Source: Mycolicibacterium aurum (lineage in GTDB: Bacteria; Actinomycetota; Actinomycetes; Mycobacteriales; Mycobacteriaceae). From it: a stretch of DNA of 64,000 bases. The position numbers and the translations under genes are program-made. The notes under the pieces were generated by a model. That model saw only the letters and a program-made list of their open reading frames with translations. It searched no databases and was not told where the DNA came from. Below are positions 43,918-53,068 of this stretch, in pieces (position 1 is the first letter of the stretch; the number at the start of each line of letters is the position of its first letter). Location: assembly GCF_900637195.1 (NCBI RefSeq), contig NZ_LR134356.1, forward strand, positions 682,001 to 746,000. Reading direction: 5' to 3'.

Positions 43918-45611
43918 GCTTGCGAGGACGCAAGAACAAGCCCGGCCACATCACGTTCGTCGGCTCAGGGCCCGGGGATCCGGGGCTGCTGACAACGCGT
44001 GCCCGCAGCGTGTTGGCCAACGCCGCCCTGGTCTTCACCGACCCCGACGTGCCGGAGGCGATCCTGGCCCTGGTGGGCTGCGAGTTGCCGCCTCCCTCCG
44101 GTCCGTTGCCCCCTGTCGCCGCCGCGGTGGCCCCCAAGCCCGGCGCCGACGATGCCGCGGCCCAGCCGGATGCCGATGCGGGCGAGACGTCGGTCGACGC
44201 CGTCATCCCCGGTGGTCCGGACGTGCGGCCCGCGCTGGGTGATCCGGCCGAGGTCGCCAAGACACTGGCGAACGAGGCTCGTACCGGAGTCGACGTGGTG
44301 CGTCTGGTCGCGGGCGACCCGCTGTCGGTCGACTCGGTGATCACCGAGGTCAACGCGCTGGCCCGAACGCAGCTGAACTTCGAGATCGTCCCCGGCCTGC
44401 CCGACACCTCCGCGGTGCCCACCTACGCGGGATTGCCGCTCGGGTCGGCGCACACCGTCGCCGACGTGCGCGGCGACGTCGACTGGGCGGCCCTGGCGGC
44501 TGCGCCGGGTCCGCTGATCCTGCACGCGACGGCGTCGCACCTACCGGAGGCGGCGCGCACGCTGATCGAGTACGGCCTCGCCGACAGCACGCCTGCCGTG
44601 GTCACCGCCAACGGGACCACGTGCCAGCAGCGCTCGGTGGAGACCACCCTCGGCGGACTGCTCGACAAGGCAGTGCTGGACCGGCCTGCCGGCATCGACG
44701 CCGCAGGCCCGCTGACGGGGACGCTGGTCGTCACGATCGGCCGTACCGTCGCCAACCGCGCCAAGCTGAACTGGTGGGAGAGCCGCGCCCTGTACGGGTG
44801 GACCGTGCTGGTGCCGCGCACCAAGGACCAGGCCGGCGAGATGAGTGATCGCCTGGTCGGACACGGGGCCCTGCCCATCGAGGTGCCGACCATCGCAGTC
44901 GAGCCGCCCCGTAGCCCGGCCCAAATGGAAAGGGCCGTCAAGGGTTTGGTGGACGGCAGGTTCCAGTGGGTGGTGTTCACCTCCACCAACGCCGTGCGTG
45001 CCGTATGGGAGAAGTTCAACGAGTTCGGGCTCGACGCCCGCGCGTTCTCCGGCGTCAAGATCGCCTGTGTCGGTCAGGCCACGGCCGAACGCGTGCGCGA
45101 ATTCGGGATCAATCCGGAGCTGGTGCCCACGGGTGAGCAGAGCTCGCTCGGCCTGCTCGACGAATTCCCGCCGTATGACGACATTTTCGATCCGGTGAAC
45201 CGGGTGCTGCTGCCGCGTGCCGACATCGCCACCGAGACACTGGCCGAAGGTCTGCGCGAACTCGGTTGGGAGATCGAGGATGTCACGGCCTATCGCACGG
45301 TTCGGGCCGCTCCGCCGCCGGCGCACACCCGCGAGATGATCAAGACCGGCGGGTTCGACGCCGTGTGCTTCACGTCCAGCTCGACCGTGCGCAACCTCGT
45401 CGGCATCGCGGGTAAGCCGCACGCCCGCACCATCGTTGCCTGCATCGGGCCCAAGACGGCGGAGACCGCAGCCGAGTTCGGTTTGCGTGTCGACGTCCAG
45501 CCCGAGGTGGCCGCGGTCGGACCTCTGGTCGAGGCGCTGGCCGAGCACGCCGCCCGGTTGCGGGCCGAGGGCGCGCTGCCGCCCCCGCGGAAGAAAAGCC
45601 GCCGCCGCTAG
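43914..45611 (+). CDS. hemD: uroporphyrinogen-III synthase fused to a degenerate uroporphyrin methyltransferase-like domain
   Basis: 565 residues. The N-terminal half has the SUMT fold with [19 protein letters not shown], but the SAM-binding GGDP-F-GRG-EE block reads [19 protein letters not shown] and the later PLTHR block reads PLGSAHTV; an Ala/Pro-rich insert lies at about residues 60-105. C-methylation of uroporphyrinogen is therefore doubtful. The C-terminal half (from about 290, [20 protein letters not shown] ... [13 protein letters not shown]) is a HemD-type synthase that closes hydroxymethylbilane to uroporphyrinogen III. The same fusion is found in M. tuberculosis (Rv0511). Confidence 0.9.
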   Translation: MSLRGRKNKPGHITFVGSGPGDPGLLTTRARSVLANAALVFTDPDVPEAILALVGCELPPPSGPLPPVAAAVAPKPGADDAAAQPDADAGETSVDAVIPGGPDVRPALGDPAEVAKTLANEARTGVDVVRLVAGDPLSVDSVITEVNALARTQLNFEIVPGLPDTSAVPTYAGLPLGSAHTVADVRGDVDWAALAAAPGPLILHATASHLPEAARTLIEYGLADSTPAVVTANGTTCQQRSVETTLGGLLDKAVLDRPAGIDAAGPLTGTLVVTIGRTVANRAKLNWWESRALYGWTVLVPRTKDQAGEMSDRLVGHGALPIEVPTIAVEPPRSPAQMERAVKGLVDGRFQWVVFTSTNAVRAVWEKFNEFGLDARAFSGVKIACVGQATAERVREFGINPELVPTGEQSSLGLLDEFPPYDDIFDPVNRVLLPRADIATETLAEGLRELGWEIEDVTAYRTVRAAPPPAHTREMIKTGGFDAVCFTSSSTVRNLVGIAGKPHARTIVACIGPKTAETAAEFGLRVDVQPEVAAVGPLVEALAEHAARLRAEGALPPPRKKSRRR

Positions 45612-45626
45612 CCGAGGAGCCGATCA

Positions 45627-46607
45627 GTGGGGTTTCCCCGACACCGCCCCCGGCGGCTGCGGACCACGCCGGCGATGCGCCGGTTGGTGTCCCAGACCAC
45701 GCTGGAGCCACGGCATCTGGTGCTGCCGATGTTCGTCGCCGACGGTCTCGATGCGCCGCGGGACATCGAGTCCATGCCGGGCGTCGTCCAGCACACCCGG
45801 GAGTCCTTGCGCCGGGCCGCCGCCGACGCGGTCGCCACGGGGATCGGCGGCCTGATGCTGTTCGGGGTGCCGCGCGAGGACGACAAGGACGCCACCGGCA
45901 GTGCCGGTGTCGACCCCGACGGCATCCTCAACCGGGCGCTGCGGGATCTGTCGAGGGATCTCGGTGACGAGACCGTGCTGATGGCCGACACCTGTCTCGA
46001 CGAGTTCACCGACCACGGTCATTGCGGCGTCGTCGACGCCAGCGGTCGTGTCGATAATGACCTCACCAACCGTCGATACGTGGAATTAGCTGTGGCACAG
46101 GCGAATTCGGGTGCGCACATGGTGAGCCCCAGCGGCATGATGGACGGTCAGGTCGTGGCGATCCGCGACGGTCTCGACGCCGCCGGGTACACCGACACCG
46201 CGATCCTGGCCTACGCCGCCAAGTTCGCGTCCGGGTTCTACGGGCCGTTCCGCGACGCGGTCGGGTCCAGCCTGCAGGGCGACCGCCGCACCTACCAACA
46301 GGATCCGGGCAATGCGCGTGAGGCGTTGCACGAGATCCAACTCGACATCGACGAGGGCGCCGACATCGTCATGGTCAAGCCGGCGATGTCCTACCTCGAC
46401 GTGGTGCGCGCGGCCGCCGACATCTCGCCGGTTCCCGTTGCCGCCTACCAGGTGTCGGGGGAGTACTCGATGATCGCCGCAGCCGGCGAGAAGGGCTGGA
46501 TCGACCTGCCCACCGTGGTGCTGGAGTCGCTCGCCGGGATTCGGCGGGCGGGAGCCGATGTCGTGCTGAGCTACTGGGCGGTCGACGTGGCCCGCTGGCT
46601 GTCGTGA
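45627..46607 (+). CDS. hemB: delta-aminolevulinic acid dehydratase (porphobilinogen synthase)
   Basis: Condenses two aminolevulinates to porphobilinogen. It has 326 residues. MADTCLDEFTDHGHCGVV holds metal-site cysteines, AYAAKFASGFYGPFRDA the first active-site lysine and MVKPAMSYLDV the Schiff-base Lys251. GTG 45627 follows GAGGAG. The gene ends the hem cluster; its stop overlaps the next start. Confidence 0.95.
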   Translation: MGFPRHRPRRLRTTPAMRRLVSQTTLEPRHLVLPMFVADGLDAPRDIESMPGVVQHTRESLRRAAADAVATGIGGLMLFGVPREDDKDATGSAGVDPDGILNRALRDLSRDLGDETVLMADTCLDEFTDHGHCGVVDASGRVDNDLTNRRYVELAVAQANSGAHMVSPSGMMDGQVVAIRDGLDAAGYTDTAILAYAAKFASGFYGPFRDAVGSSLQGDRRTYQQDPGNAREALHEIQLDIDEGADIVMVKPAMSYLDVVRAAADISPVPVAAYQVSGEYSMIAAAGEKGWIDLPTVVLESLAGIRRAGADVVLSYWAVDVARWLS

Positions 46608-47056
46608 CGGGCCCGACCGAACAGCCCGTGCGGCCCGACGACTCGTCCCCCGCCGGGGCGCCCCCCACCCGGCCGCCGGACGTGGACACCGGGTTCTGGC
46701 TGTGGGTCGTCGCGCTGCCCTTGATGACGGCAGGCTCCATCATCGACACGCTGACCGCGCAACGCCCCCAGAGCGCCCTGGTTCTGGCGATCTCGGTGAT
46801 GTTCGTGGTGCTGCTGGCCGCGGTCGTGCTGACGTTCCAGTTCCTGATGCGCCAGGGTTACCGCTGGGCGCGCACGCTGCTGACCGGCGGCGCGATCGCG
46901 GCGGTGGTGTTCTCGGTGTCCACGCTGTTCAGCGTCGAGCGCCCACCGGCGGCGGCGTTCGCCTATGCCGCGTGCGTGATCGTCGGCTCCGTGCTGATCG
47001 TGGGCGGGGCGTACCTGCTGCATCGCAAGGACTCCCACGACTTCTTCACGCGCTGA
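46604..47056 (+). CDS. four-helix membrane protein (Rv0513-like)
   Basis: 150 residues: a Pro-rich cytosolic start (RPDDSSPAGAPPTRPPDVDTG), then about four membrane helices (WLWVVALPLMTAGSIIDTL, ALVLAISVMFVVLLAAVVLTF, GAIAAVVFSVSTLFS, FAYAACVIVGSVLIVGGAYLL). GTG start overlaps hemB by 4 bp, so it is translated with the hem operon. The function is unknown. Confidence 0.78.
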   Translation: MTGPTEQPVRPDDSSPAGAPPTRPPDVDTGFWLWVVALPLMTAGSIIDTLTAQRPQSALVLAISVMFVVLLAAVVLTFQFLMRQGYRWARTLLTGGAIAAVVFSVSTLFSVERPPAAAFAYAACVIVGSVLIVGGAYLLHRKDSHDFFTR

Positions 47057-47076
47057 TTCGCTAGGCTGACCCGACC

Positions 47077-47523
47077 ATGACCGCCCCATCTCCATCGAGC
47101 AGGCCGCGAGTCGTCGATGCCGCGTTCTGGTGCTTCGTCGGTGGCGCGGTGGTGATGATCGTCGGCGGGCTGATGGCGTCGACGGCCTCGTTCGAGGCCG
47201 CGCGCGCGTACCTGCCCGCCAGCATGACCGACGATCAGGTACGCAACTACCTCATGCTTTATCGCGGGACCGGCATCGGTTCCATCGTGGCGGCGGCGGC
47301 GCTGGCGTTCCTGGCCGGTCGCGCGCGCCGGGGTGACCGACGCTTCCGCCTCGCGACCCTGGGGCTTGCGTTCGCCACGGTCGCGGTCATCGGGTTGATG
47401 GCGATCGGAATCGGCGTCGCGCACCCGATCGTGCTGCTGTCGCTGTTGCCGATCCTCGTCGGGGCGGCGCTGATCGTCAGGCCGTCGGCGCGCGACTGGT
47501 ATGCCGAGGAGGCGACGTCATGA
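47077..47523 (+). CDS. four-helix membrane protein of unknown function
   Basis: 148 residues with four membrane segments (FWCFVGGAVVMIVGGLMAS, GIGSIVAAAALAFLAGRA, LATLGLAFATVAVIGLMAIGI, PIVLLSLLPILVGAALIV) and a soluble loop SMTDDQVRNYLMLYRG. The layout is similar to the preceding gene, suggesting old duplication. It overlaps the DUF3093 gene by ATGA. Confidence 0.75.
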   Translation: MTAPSPSSRPRVVDAAFWCFVGGAVVMIVGGLMASTASFEAARAYLPASMTDDQVRNYLMLYRGTGIGSIVAAAALAFLAGRARRGDRRFRLATLGLAFATVAVIGLMAIGIGVAHPIVLLSLLPILVGAALIVRPSARDWYAEEATS

Positions 47524-48023
47524 CCGAGTCCGCCGGCGACCGCGTCGCGGCTCCCGAGGTGCTGTTCTCCGAGAACGGTGCCAGCTGGCTGTGGCTGCTG
47601 GCTGGGCCCGCGGCCGGCATCGCCATGGCGATGATCCAGCTCTCGGCCGGCTACGGCATCCAGTGGATGGTGCCCGGCCTGTTCTTCGTGCTGGTCTCAG
47701 GCTTCCTCGCGGTCCAGGTCAAGGCGGCGCGGATTCACACGTCGGTGGAGCTGACCACCGAGAAGCTGCGGCAGGGCACCGAGGTCACGCTGACCGACGA
47801 CATCCTGCGGGTGTATCCGGAAGCCAGCGGACACGAGACGCCGAAGTGGCAGTACGCGCGGGCGCTGGGCGAGCTCACCGGCGTGCCCCGCGGTCGCACC
47901 GGAATCGGTGTTCGGCTCACCAACGACCGCACCGCGCAGGCCTGGGCCCGCAAGCACCAGCAACTGCGCGCCGCGCTGACCAACCTGGTCGAGGAACGCA
48001 TCCCGCCCGAGCCTGCGTCATGA
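47520..48023 (+). CDS. DUF3093 family membrane protein
   Basis: 167 residues: two membrane helices (WLWLLAGPAAGIAMAMIQLSAGYGI and WMVPGLFFVLVSGFLAVQV) and a C-terminal soluble domain with ARIHTSVELTTEKLRQGTEVTL, GELTGVPRGRTGIGVRLTNDRTAQAWARKHQQLRAAL. The domain matches the actinobacterial DUF3093 pattern. The function is unknown. Confidence 0.75.
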   Translation: MTESAGDRVAAPEVLFSENGASWLWLLAGPAAGIAMAMIQLSAGYGIQWMVPGLFFVLVSGFLAVQVKAARIHTSVELTTEKLRQGTEVTLTDDILRVYPEASGHETPKWQYARALGELTGVPRGRTGIGVRLTNDRTAQAWARKHQQLRAALTNLVEERIPPEPAS

Positions 48024-48268
48024 GCCGCCGACGCGCGGTGCTGGAGCTGGTGCTGGCCGCGCTCGCCGCCGTCGGGGCGGTGGCGTCATGGCGGGCCGCG
48101 ATCTCGGAGGCGGTCGTCGCCCCGGTGCTGGCTGGGGAGCCCTCGACCGTGTCGCAGGTGTACTCCGCGCCGATGCTGACGCTCTCACTGATGCTGGCGA
48201 CGCTGGCCGGGGTGCTCGCCGTCGTGGGCGCCGCACGCCTGCGCCGCCGCGCGTCCACCGCGAAATAG
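48020..48268 (+). CDS. small membrane protein (Rv0514-like)
   Basis: 82 residues with two membrane helices (AVLELVLAALAAVGAVASWRA, PMLTLSLMLATLAGVLAVVGAARL) separated by a short external loop. ATG 48020 overlaps the DUF3093 stop by 4 bp; it ends a run of four tightly packed membrane genes behind hemB. The function is unknown. Confidence 0.75.
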   Translation: MSRRRAVLELVLAALAAVGAVASWRAAISEAVVAPVLAGEPSTVSQVYSAPMLTLSLMLATLAGVLAVVGAARLRRRASTAK

Positions 48269-48394
48269 CATTCCGGCTCGTTCCGGGAACCCGGTCCGCG
48301 ACCCTGGCTTCACTCTCACGACCGCTCACCCGCGGCTGTAACTCTCGCCACACCCGTCTTGGTACAAAGTGCAAAATCTGTAACACTGTCGCGC

Positions 48395-49276
48395 ATGACG
48401 GAGCTGGCAGACAAGCGCGGACACCTCGACGGAGCCGAACCGGATGCGCTGCTGGGACCACAGTCGCTGGTCTGGCGATGGTTCGGCGACAACCGCATGT
48501 ACCTGATCGGCCCTCGCCCCGCGGTGCTGCAGAACATGCTCGCCGAGCTCGGTCAGGGCGTCTACGACCACTCGACGTTCTTCGCCGACACCGCCGAACG
48601 CCTGCGGCGCACGATCCCGCCGATCTTCAACACGGTCTACGGATCCGACGACGACAACGCCGGCCTGCAGGTCCGCGACTTCCACCACCACGTCAAGGGT
48701 GAGATGCCCGGCCCCGAGGGCGGAGAAGCCCGCAGGTACCACGCCCTGGATCCCGACACGTACTTCTGGGCTCATGCCACGTTCGTCGAGCAGATCTACT
48801 ACTTTGCCAACACCTTCGTGAAGCGCCTCACCGACGCCGAGCGCGAGCAGATCTGGCTGGAGTCCAAGACCTGGTACCGCCGCTACGGTGTCAGCGACCG
48901 CCCGATGCCCGCGACCTACGCCGAGTTCGAGCGGTACTGGGACCGGATGATGGACCAGGTGGTCGTCGCGCACCCCACGGCCAAGTACGGCGTCGGCTAC
49001 GTCACCAAGGGCTTCCCGAAACCCAAGGCCGTGCACCCGCTGGTGTGGCGGCTCGTCGCGCCGGTCTTCAATCCGCTGGCAGCCTTCCTGACCACCGGCG
49101 GCCTGCCGCCGCGGGCGCGCACGCTGCTGGGCCTGCCGTGGAGTGACAAGCAGGAACGCCGCTATCAGCAGTTCGCCGCACTCTGGCGGTCGCGGCCGGT
49201 GAACTGGATCTGGGACCATCTGCCCATGCGAGTGCGTTACAGCGGATACGCCGTCAAGGGCTATGCCCGGGGCTGA
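48395..49276 (+). CDS. MpaB/rubber-oxygenase-type (DUF2236) oxygenase
   Basis: 293 residues with the family hallmarks [39 protein letters not shown] and [26 protein letters not shown]. This family includes latex-clearing protein and mycophenolic acid MpaB, heme-dependent oxygenases with His ligands. The substrate here is unknown. ATG 48395 (MTELADKRG). Its last 14 bp overlap the TetR gene, so regulator and enzyme form one unit. Confidence 0.8.
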   Translation: MTELADKRGHLDGAEPDALLGPQSLVWRWFGDNRMYLIGPRPAVLQNMLAELGQGVYDHSTFFADTAERLRRTIPPIFNTVYGSDDDNAGLQVRDFHHHVKGEMPGPEGGEARRYHALDPDTYFWAHATFVEQIYYFANTFVKRLTDAEREQIWLESKTWYRRYGVSDRPMPATYAEFERYWDRMMDQVVVAHPTAKYGVGYVTKGFPKPKAVHPLVWRLVAPVFNPLAAFLTTGGLPPRARTLLGLPWSDKQERRYQQFAALWRSRPVNWIWDHLPMRVRYSGYAVKGYARG

Positions 49277-49856
49277 TCAGTCGACCCGGCAGATCCTCGA
49301 CGCCGCCGTCGTCGAGTTCGAACGGCACGGATTCCGCCGGGTCGCCCTCGACGATGTCGCGCGCCGCGCCGGCGTCAGCCGGACGACCATCTACCGCCGC
49401 TTCGCCAACAAGGACGAACTCGTCGGCGCCGTCATCGAACGGGAGAACGTCGCCTTGTTCGCCGACATCGCCGCCGAGCTGAAACAGTCTGGGCCACAGT
49501 CGAATTACTATGTCGAAGCCTTCACCCTGTCGATACTGAAGTTCCGCAGGCACCGCGTGCTGCACCAGATGATCACCGAGGAACCCGGGCTGGTGCTGCA
49601 GCTGGCCGCCCGTTACCACCGCGCGGCCATCGAGCGCATGGCCGAGGCGCTGCGGGTGATCTTCCCGCCCGGGTTCGCCGAGCGGATCGGCCCGGAGGCC
49701 GTCGACGAACTCGCCGACTGCATTCTGCGGTACGCCGCGATGGTGCTGCTGCTGCCGAGCGCACAGCCGGTGGAGACCGCCGACGACATCCGCGCGTTCG
49801 CGCGCCGGCACTTCCTGCCCAGCCTGCCGGTCGCCCTGCGCTCCGTGCCGGCCTGA
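49263..49856 (+). CDS. TetR family regulator linked to the MpaB-type oxygenase
   Basis: 197 residues with [32 protein letters not shown] (about 30-58) and a helical C-terminal domain. It overlaps the oxygenase gene by 14 bp in another frame and probably controls that two-gene operon. No clear palindrome was found in the 126-bp leader before the oxygenase, so its operator remains unlocated. Confidence 0.83.
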   Translation: MPGADQSTRQILDAAVVEFERHGFRRVALDDVARRAGVSRTTIYRRFANKDELVGAVIERENVALFADIAAELKQSGPQSNYYVEAFTLSILKFRRHRVLHQMITEEPGLVLQLAARYHRAAIERMAEALRVIFPPGFAERIGPEAVDELADCILRYAAMVLLLPSAQPVETADDIRAFARRHFLPSLPVALRSVPA

Positions 49857-49911
49857 TCACTGCGCGCCCCTCGCTGTTTCGTGGATCACACATTCGGGCA
49901 GACCTACGGCC

Positions 49912-50244
49912 ATGACCGCCGAAGAGAAGACCGAACAGCGTCAGGACAGCGAAACCCCGGACGTCGAGTTGGAGCACGTCACCGAGAGCCCCGACGCCGA
50001 GGCGCGCACCACCGAGAAACCCGAGATCACCGACGAGCACAAGCAGAAGGCTCAGGAGATGTCCAAGGCCTACTCCGAGGATCTGCAGACCACCACATTG
50101 CCCGGCAGCAGCGGCACGGTCTCGGGCACCGCGGTCACCGAGTGGGTGGACGACGAGGACAAGGGCAAGATCGAGACGTCGGCCGACATCGGCAACGTCG
50201 AGTACCGCAACACCGAGGAGTTCAAGAAGAAGTTGAACGAGTGA
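49912..50244 (+). CDS. acidic, probably disordered hypothetical protein
   Basis: 110 residues rich in Glu, Thr, Asp and Lys with almost no hydrophobic core (TAEEKTEQRQDSETPDVELEHV ...). A short conserved-looking centre reads SEDLQTTTLPGSSGTVSGTAVTEWV. No signal, membrane segment or known domain is seen. GC-rich third positions support coding. Confidence 0.6.
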   Translation: MTAEEKTEQRQDSETPDVELEHVTESPDAEARTTEKPEITDEHKQKAQEMSKAYSEDLQTTTLPGSSGTVSGTAVTEWVDDEDKGKIETSADIGNVEYRNTEEFKKKLNE

Positions 50245-50294
50245 CCCGGGACGTGGCCGTACCGGGCGTTCGCCCGTGTGCCTAATCTGAGTCG

Positions 50295-50795
50295 GTGACG
50301 ACGCTCGATCAGATTGCGCCCGACTTCGTGGGCATGGCCCACTCGATCGTCTGGGCGTCTGTGGCCACAGTCGACGACGACGGACGACCGCGCACCCGGA
50401 TTCTGCATCCGATCTGGGAGTGGGACGGTACCGACCTGTTCGGCTGGATCGCCACCGTCCCCACGCCGCTGAAGCGGGCGCATCTGGCCGCACATCCCGA
50501 GGTCTCGGTCAGTTACTGGACCACGACGCACGACACCTGTTCCGCCGAGTGCCTGGTGGAGTGGTACACCGACGACGAGACCTGTGCCGAGGTGTGGCAG
50601 AAGTTCGCGACGGGGCCCGAGCCGGTGGGGTACGACCCGGCCATCATCCCGATGTGGAAGGACGGGCCGACGTCGCCGGAGTTCGCGGTGCTGCGGTTGA
50701 CCCCGTACCGGTTGCGGGTGATGCCGGGCACCGTGATGACCAAGGGCGAAGGCACGGCCGTGACGTGGAGTGATCACAGTGGTCGCCGAGACTGA
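50295..50795 (+). CDS. pyridoxamine 5'-phosphate oxidase-like flavin/F420-binding protein
   Basis: 166 residues with a split-barrel start FVGMAHSIVWASVATVDDDGRPRTRILHPIWEWDG, as in PNPOx-like proteins that use FMN or F420. No catalytic residue set is diagnostic. The 3' end overlaps the P450 start by 26 bp, so the two are likely translated together and may share a redox pathway. Confidence 0.75.
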   Translation: MTTLDQIAPDFVGMAHSIVWASVATVDDDGRPRTRILHPIWEWDGTDLFGWIATVPTPLKRAHLAAHPEVSVSYWTTTHDTCSAECLVEWYTDDETCAEVWQKFATGPEPVGYDPAIIPMWKDGPTSPEFAVLRLTPYRLRVMPGTVMTKGEGTAVTWSDHSGRRD

Positions 50796-52158
50796 GCAGA
50801 GCGTGGACCGCCTGCCGCTGGCGCCCCGGAATCCGTTGCCGTATCGCCAGCTGCTCAAGCTGGTGCGCACCCTCGACACGGGGCAGTTGCAGGTCCGGCG
50901 GGCCGGCGGGCCGGTCACCCGCGTTCAGGTGGCGCCGAAGTGGCTGTTCCCGCCGCTGGTCGCGGTGTTCTCACCGGAGAGCATCCGCGATGTGCTGGGC
51001 CGCAACGACGCGTTCGCCGAACGGTGCATCGTCCACGAAGAAGTGCAGAACATGGCCGGGGACAGCCTGTTCGTGCTGCCCAACGAGCCGTGGCGGCCCC
51101 GCAAGCGCGCGTTGCAACCGGTGTTCACCAAGCACAACGTCCGCGCGTTCGGTGGGCACATGTCCCACGCCGCGCAGCGCTTCGTCGATGCGTGGCACAC
51201 AGGTGGCGAGGTGGATCTCGACATCGAATGCCGCCGGATCACCATGCAGTCGCTGGGTCGGTCGGTGCTCGGCGTCGACCTCAACGAGCGCGCCGACGTG
51301 ATCGCCGAGCACATGCACGTCGCGTCGGGGTACACAGCCGATCGCGCGCTGCGGCCGATCCGGGCGCCGCGGTGGTTGCCGACACCGGCGCGACGGCGTG
51401 CCCGCGCCGCGGTCGCCGCGATGCTCGAGGTCACCGCCGAGATGCTGCAGGCGTGCCGCGACGACCCGGGCCGGGATGCCCCGCTGGTGCGTGCCCTGAT
51501 GGACGCCACCGACCCCGAGACCGGACTGGGGTTGTCCGACGACGACATCTGCAACGACCTGCTCATCTTCATGCTCGCCGGCCACGACACCACCGCGACC
51601 GCCCTGACGTACGCGCTGTGGATCCTCGGACACCATCCCGAGGTGCAGGACCGGGTCGCCGCTGAAGTCGCCGCGCTCGGTGACCGGGACCTCGAGCCGG
51701 CGGACGTGCCCCGGCTCGGCTACACCGTCCAGGTGCTGCACGAGGCGCTGCGGTTGTGCCCGCCTGCGGCCGGGGTGGGCCGGCTGGCGGTGCGCGACAT
51801 CGCCGTGGACGGTCACCGCATCGAGGCGGGCACACTGGTCGCCGTCGGCATCTATGCGCTGCACCGCGATCCGGACATCTGGCCGGACCCCGACAGATTC
51901 GACCCGGATCGCTTCAGCCCCGAGAACACCGCCGCGCGCGCCCGCTGGCATTTCCTGCCGTTCGCCGGTGGGGCACGGTCGTGCATCGGTGAGCACTTCG
52001 CGCGGCTGGAGACGACGCTGGCACTGGCGACGATCATCCGCAGCATGCGGGTGAGCTCCCTGGACGCCGACTTCGCGGTGGACGTGCCGTTCACGACGGT
52101 GGCGCACGGGCCGATCCGCGCGCAAGTCACACCGCGTCGCCGACCGTCACAGCCGTAG
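50770..52158 (+). CDS. cytochrome P450
   Basis: 462 residues. The I-helix oxygen-binding motif is MLAGHDTTATAL, the K-helix ExxR is EALR, and the heme-ligand loop is FAGGARSCIGEHFA with Cys405. The N-terminal half resembles fatty-acid/alkane-type P450s (QNMAGDSLFVLPNEPWRPRKRALQPVFTKHNV), but no CYP number can be given. GTG 50770 lies inside the preceding flavoprotein-like gene; GTG 50779 is an alternative. No ferredoxin gene is nearby. Confidence 0.9.
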   Translation: MITVVAETEQSVDRLPLAPRNPLPYRQLLKLVRTLDTGQLQVRRAGGPVTRVQVAPKWLFPPLVAVFSPESIRDVLGRNDAFAERCIVHEEVQNMAGDSLFVLPNEPWRPRKRALQPVFTKHNVRAFGGHMSHAAQRFVDAWHTGGEVDLDIECRRITMQSLGRSVLGVDLNERADVIAEHMHVASGYTADRALRPIRAPRWLPTPARRRARAAVAAMLEVTAEMLQACRDDPGRDAPLVRALMDATDPETGLGLSDDDICNDLLIFMLAGHDTTATALTYALWILGHHPEVQDRVAAEVAALGDRDLEPADVPRLGYTVQVLHEALRLCPPAAGVGRLAVRDIAVDGHRIEAGTLVAVGIYALHRDPDIWPDPDRFDPDRFSPENTAARARWHFLPFAGGARSCIGEHFARLETTLALATIIRSMRVSSLDADFAVDVPFTTVAHGPIRAQVTPRRRPSQP

Positions 52159-52536
52159 GGGCACCCCGAGCAGGGCAATCACGCCGAGAGCGGCGACCAT
52201 GGCGGCGACGATGGAGGCGATCGAGTACCGCATCGGGCCGAAGTCGGCCCTCAGCGCCGCCAGTTCCTGTCGGTGCTGGAGCCACGCCAGGATCAGCGCG
52301 GTCAGACCGACGACGATCATGGCGGCACCGAACGCCAACGGGCTGATGAACGGGTCGTCGAGCCGCTCGCTCTCCGACAGGTACCGGAAGATCTGATAGA
52401 TGGTGAAGCCGAAGGCGATCAGTGACGTGCTGGTCCGCGTCCACGCCATCAGTGTGCGTTCCAGCGCGAGACGGTTGCGCTCCGCGGCCAGTCGGGTGTT
52501 GTGGTCCGGCGCCGGGTCCGCCGGGGGATTCGTCAC
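52147..52536 (-). CDS. YidH/DUF202 family membrane protein
   Basis: 129 residues. The DUF202 block RLAAERNRLALERTLMAWTRTSTSLIAFGFTIYQIF begins the first membrane helix; two more follow (ISPLAFGAAMIVVGLTALILAWL and IASIVAAMVAALGVIALLGVPL). The function is unknown. It overlaps the P450 gene tail to tail by 12 bp and is coupled by ATGA to the gene upstream. Confidence 0.82.
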   Translation of the reverse strand: MTNPPADPAPDHNTRLAAERNRLALERTLMAWTRTSTSLIAFGFTIYQIFRYLSESERLDDPFISPLAFGAAMIVVGLTALILAWLQHRQELAALRADFGPMRYSIASIVAAMVAALGVIALLGVPLRL

Positions 52537-52931
52537 CGTGGGACGTCGGGCGGGTCACGCCGGAGCAGCACCGCCGAATCGAACGGCAGGCGGGCGAACA
52601 CCGGCTTCATCACCCCGGTGACGTACGGAGCCGCCTCGGCCCTCGGCACCACCCGCGGGTCGCTGACCGGGAACGACCGCCCGTAGCGACGCAGGGTGCC
52701 GCCTCCGGCTGCGGTGATGTTCTTCAACCAGTCCCGGTCGGGCCCGTAGGTGAGCAGGATCGCGACTCCCTCGGCGGTGGAGAACACGGTCAGCGGTGTC
52801 CGGTAGCGCACGCCGGAGCGGCGGCCGGAGTGTTCCAGGATGCCCATCGTCGGGGCCCAGCCCGCCCACATCCGCTGGATCGGATTGGTGACGTGGCGGT
52901 TGAACCGGGCCAGCCACTGGGGTAACCGCAT
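52533..52931 (-). CDS. Ddn-like deazaflavin (F420)-dependent nitroreductase family protein
   Basis: 132 residues of the split-barrel family that includes Ddn. HSGRRSGVRYRTPLTVF is the conserved F420-contacting segment, followed by VAILLTYGPDRDWLKNITAAGGGTLRRYGRSF. It probably binds F420H2; activity cannot be inferred. It is co-translated with the DUF202 gene. Confidence 0.82.
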   Translation of the reverse strand: MRLPQWLARFNRHVTNPIQRMWAGWAPTMGILEHSGRRSGVRYRTPLTVFSTAEGVAILLTYGPDRDWLKNITAAGGGTLRRYGRSFPVSDPRVVPRAEAAPYVTGVMKPVFARLPFDSAVLLRRDPPDVPR

Positions 52932-53068
52932 GCCTCATCATCGGTCAGCCGCGATCTCGACGTGCGGACTCGGTGTACTTCGGCGAAACTTGCGGTGAAC
53001 TCGGCCCGGACCCACCGGCGCAGCGTCGCGACTCACACCGCTTCGGGCCCCACCGACCAGGAAGTGTC

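Noticed and set aside
52932..53068. Possible riboswitch before the NCS1 permease
   Set aside because: I looked for TPP, purine, guanidine and SAH aptamer signatures and found none; only short GC hairpins are visible.
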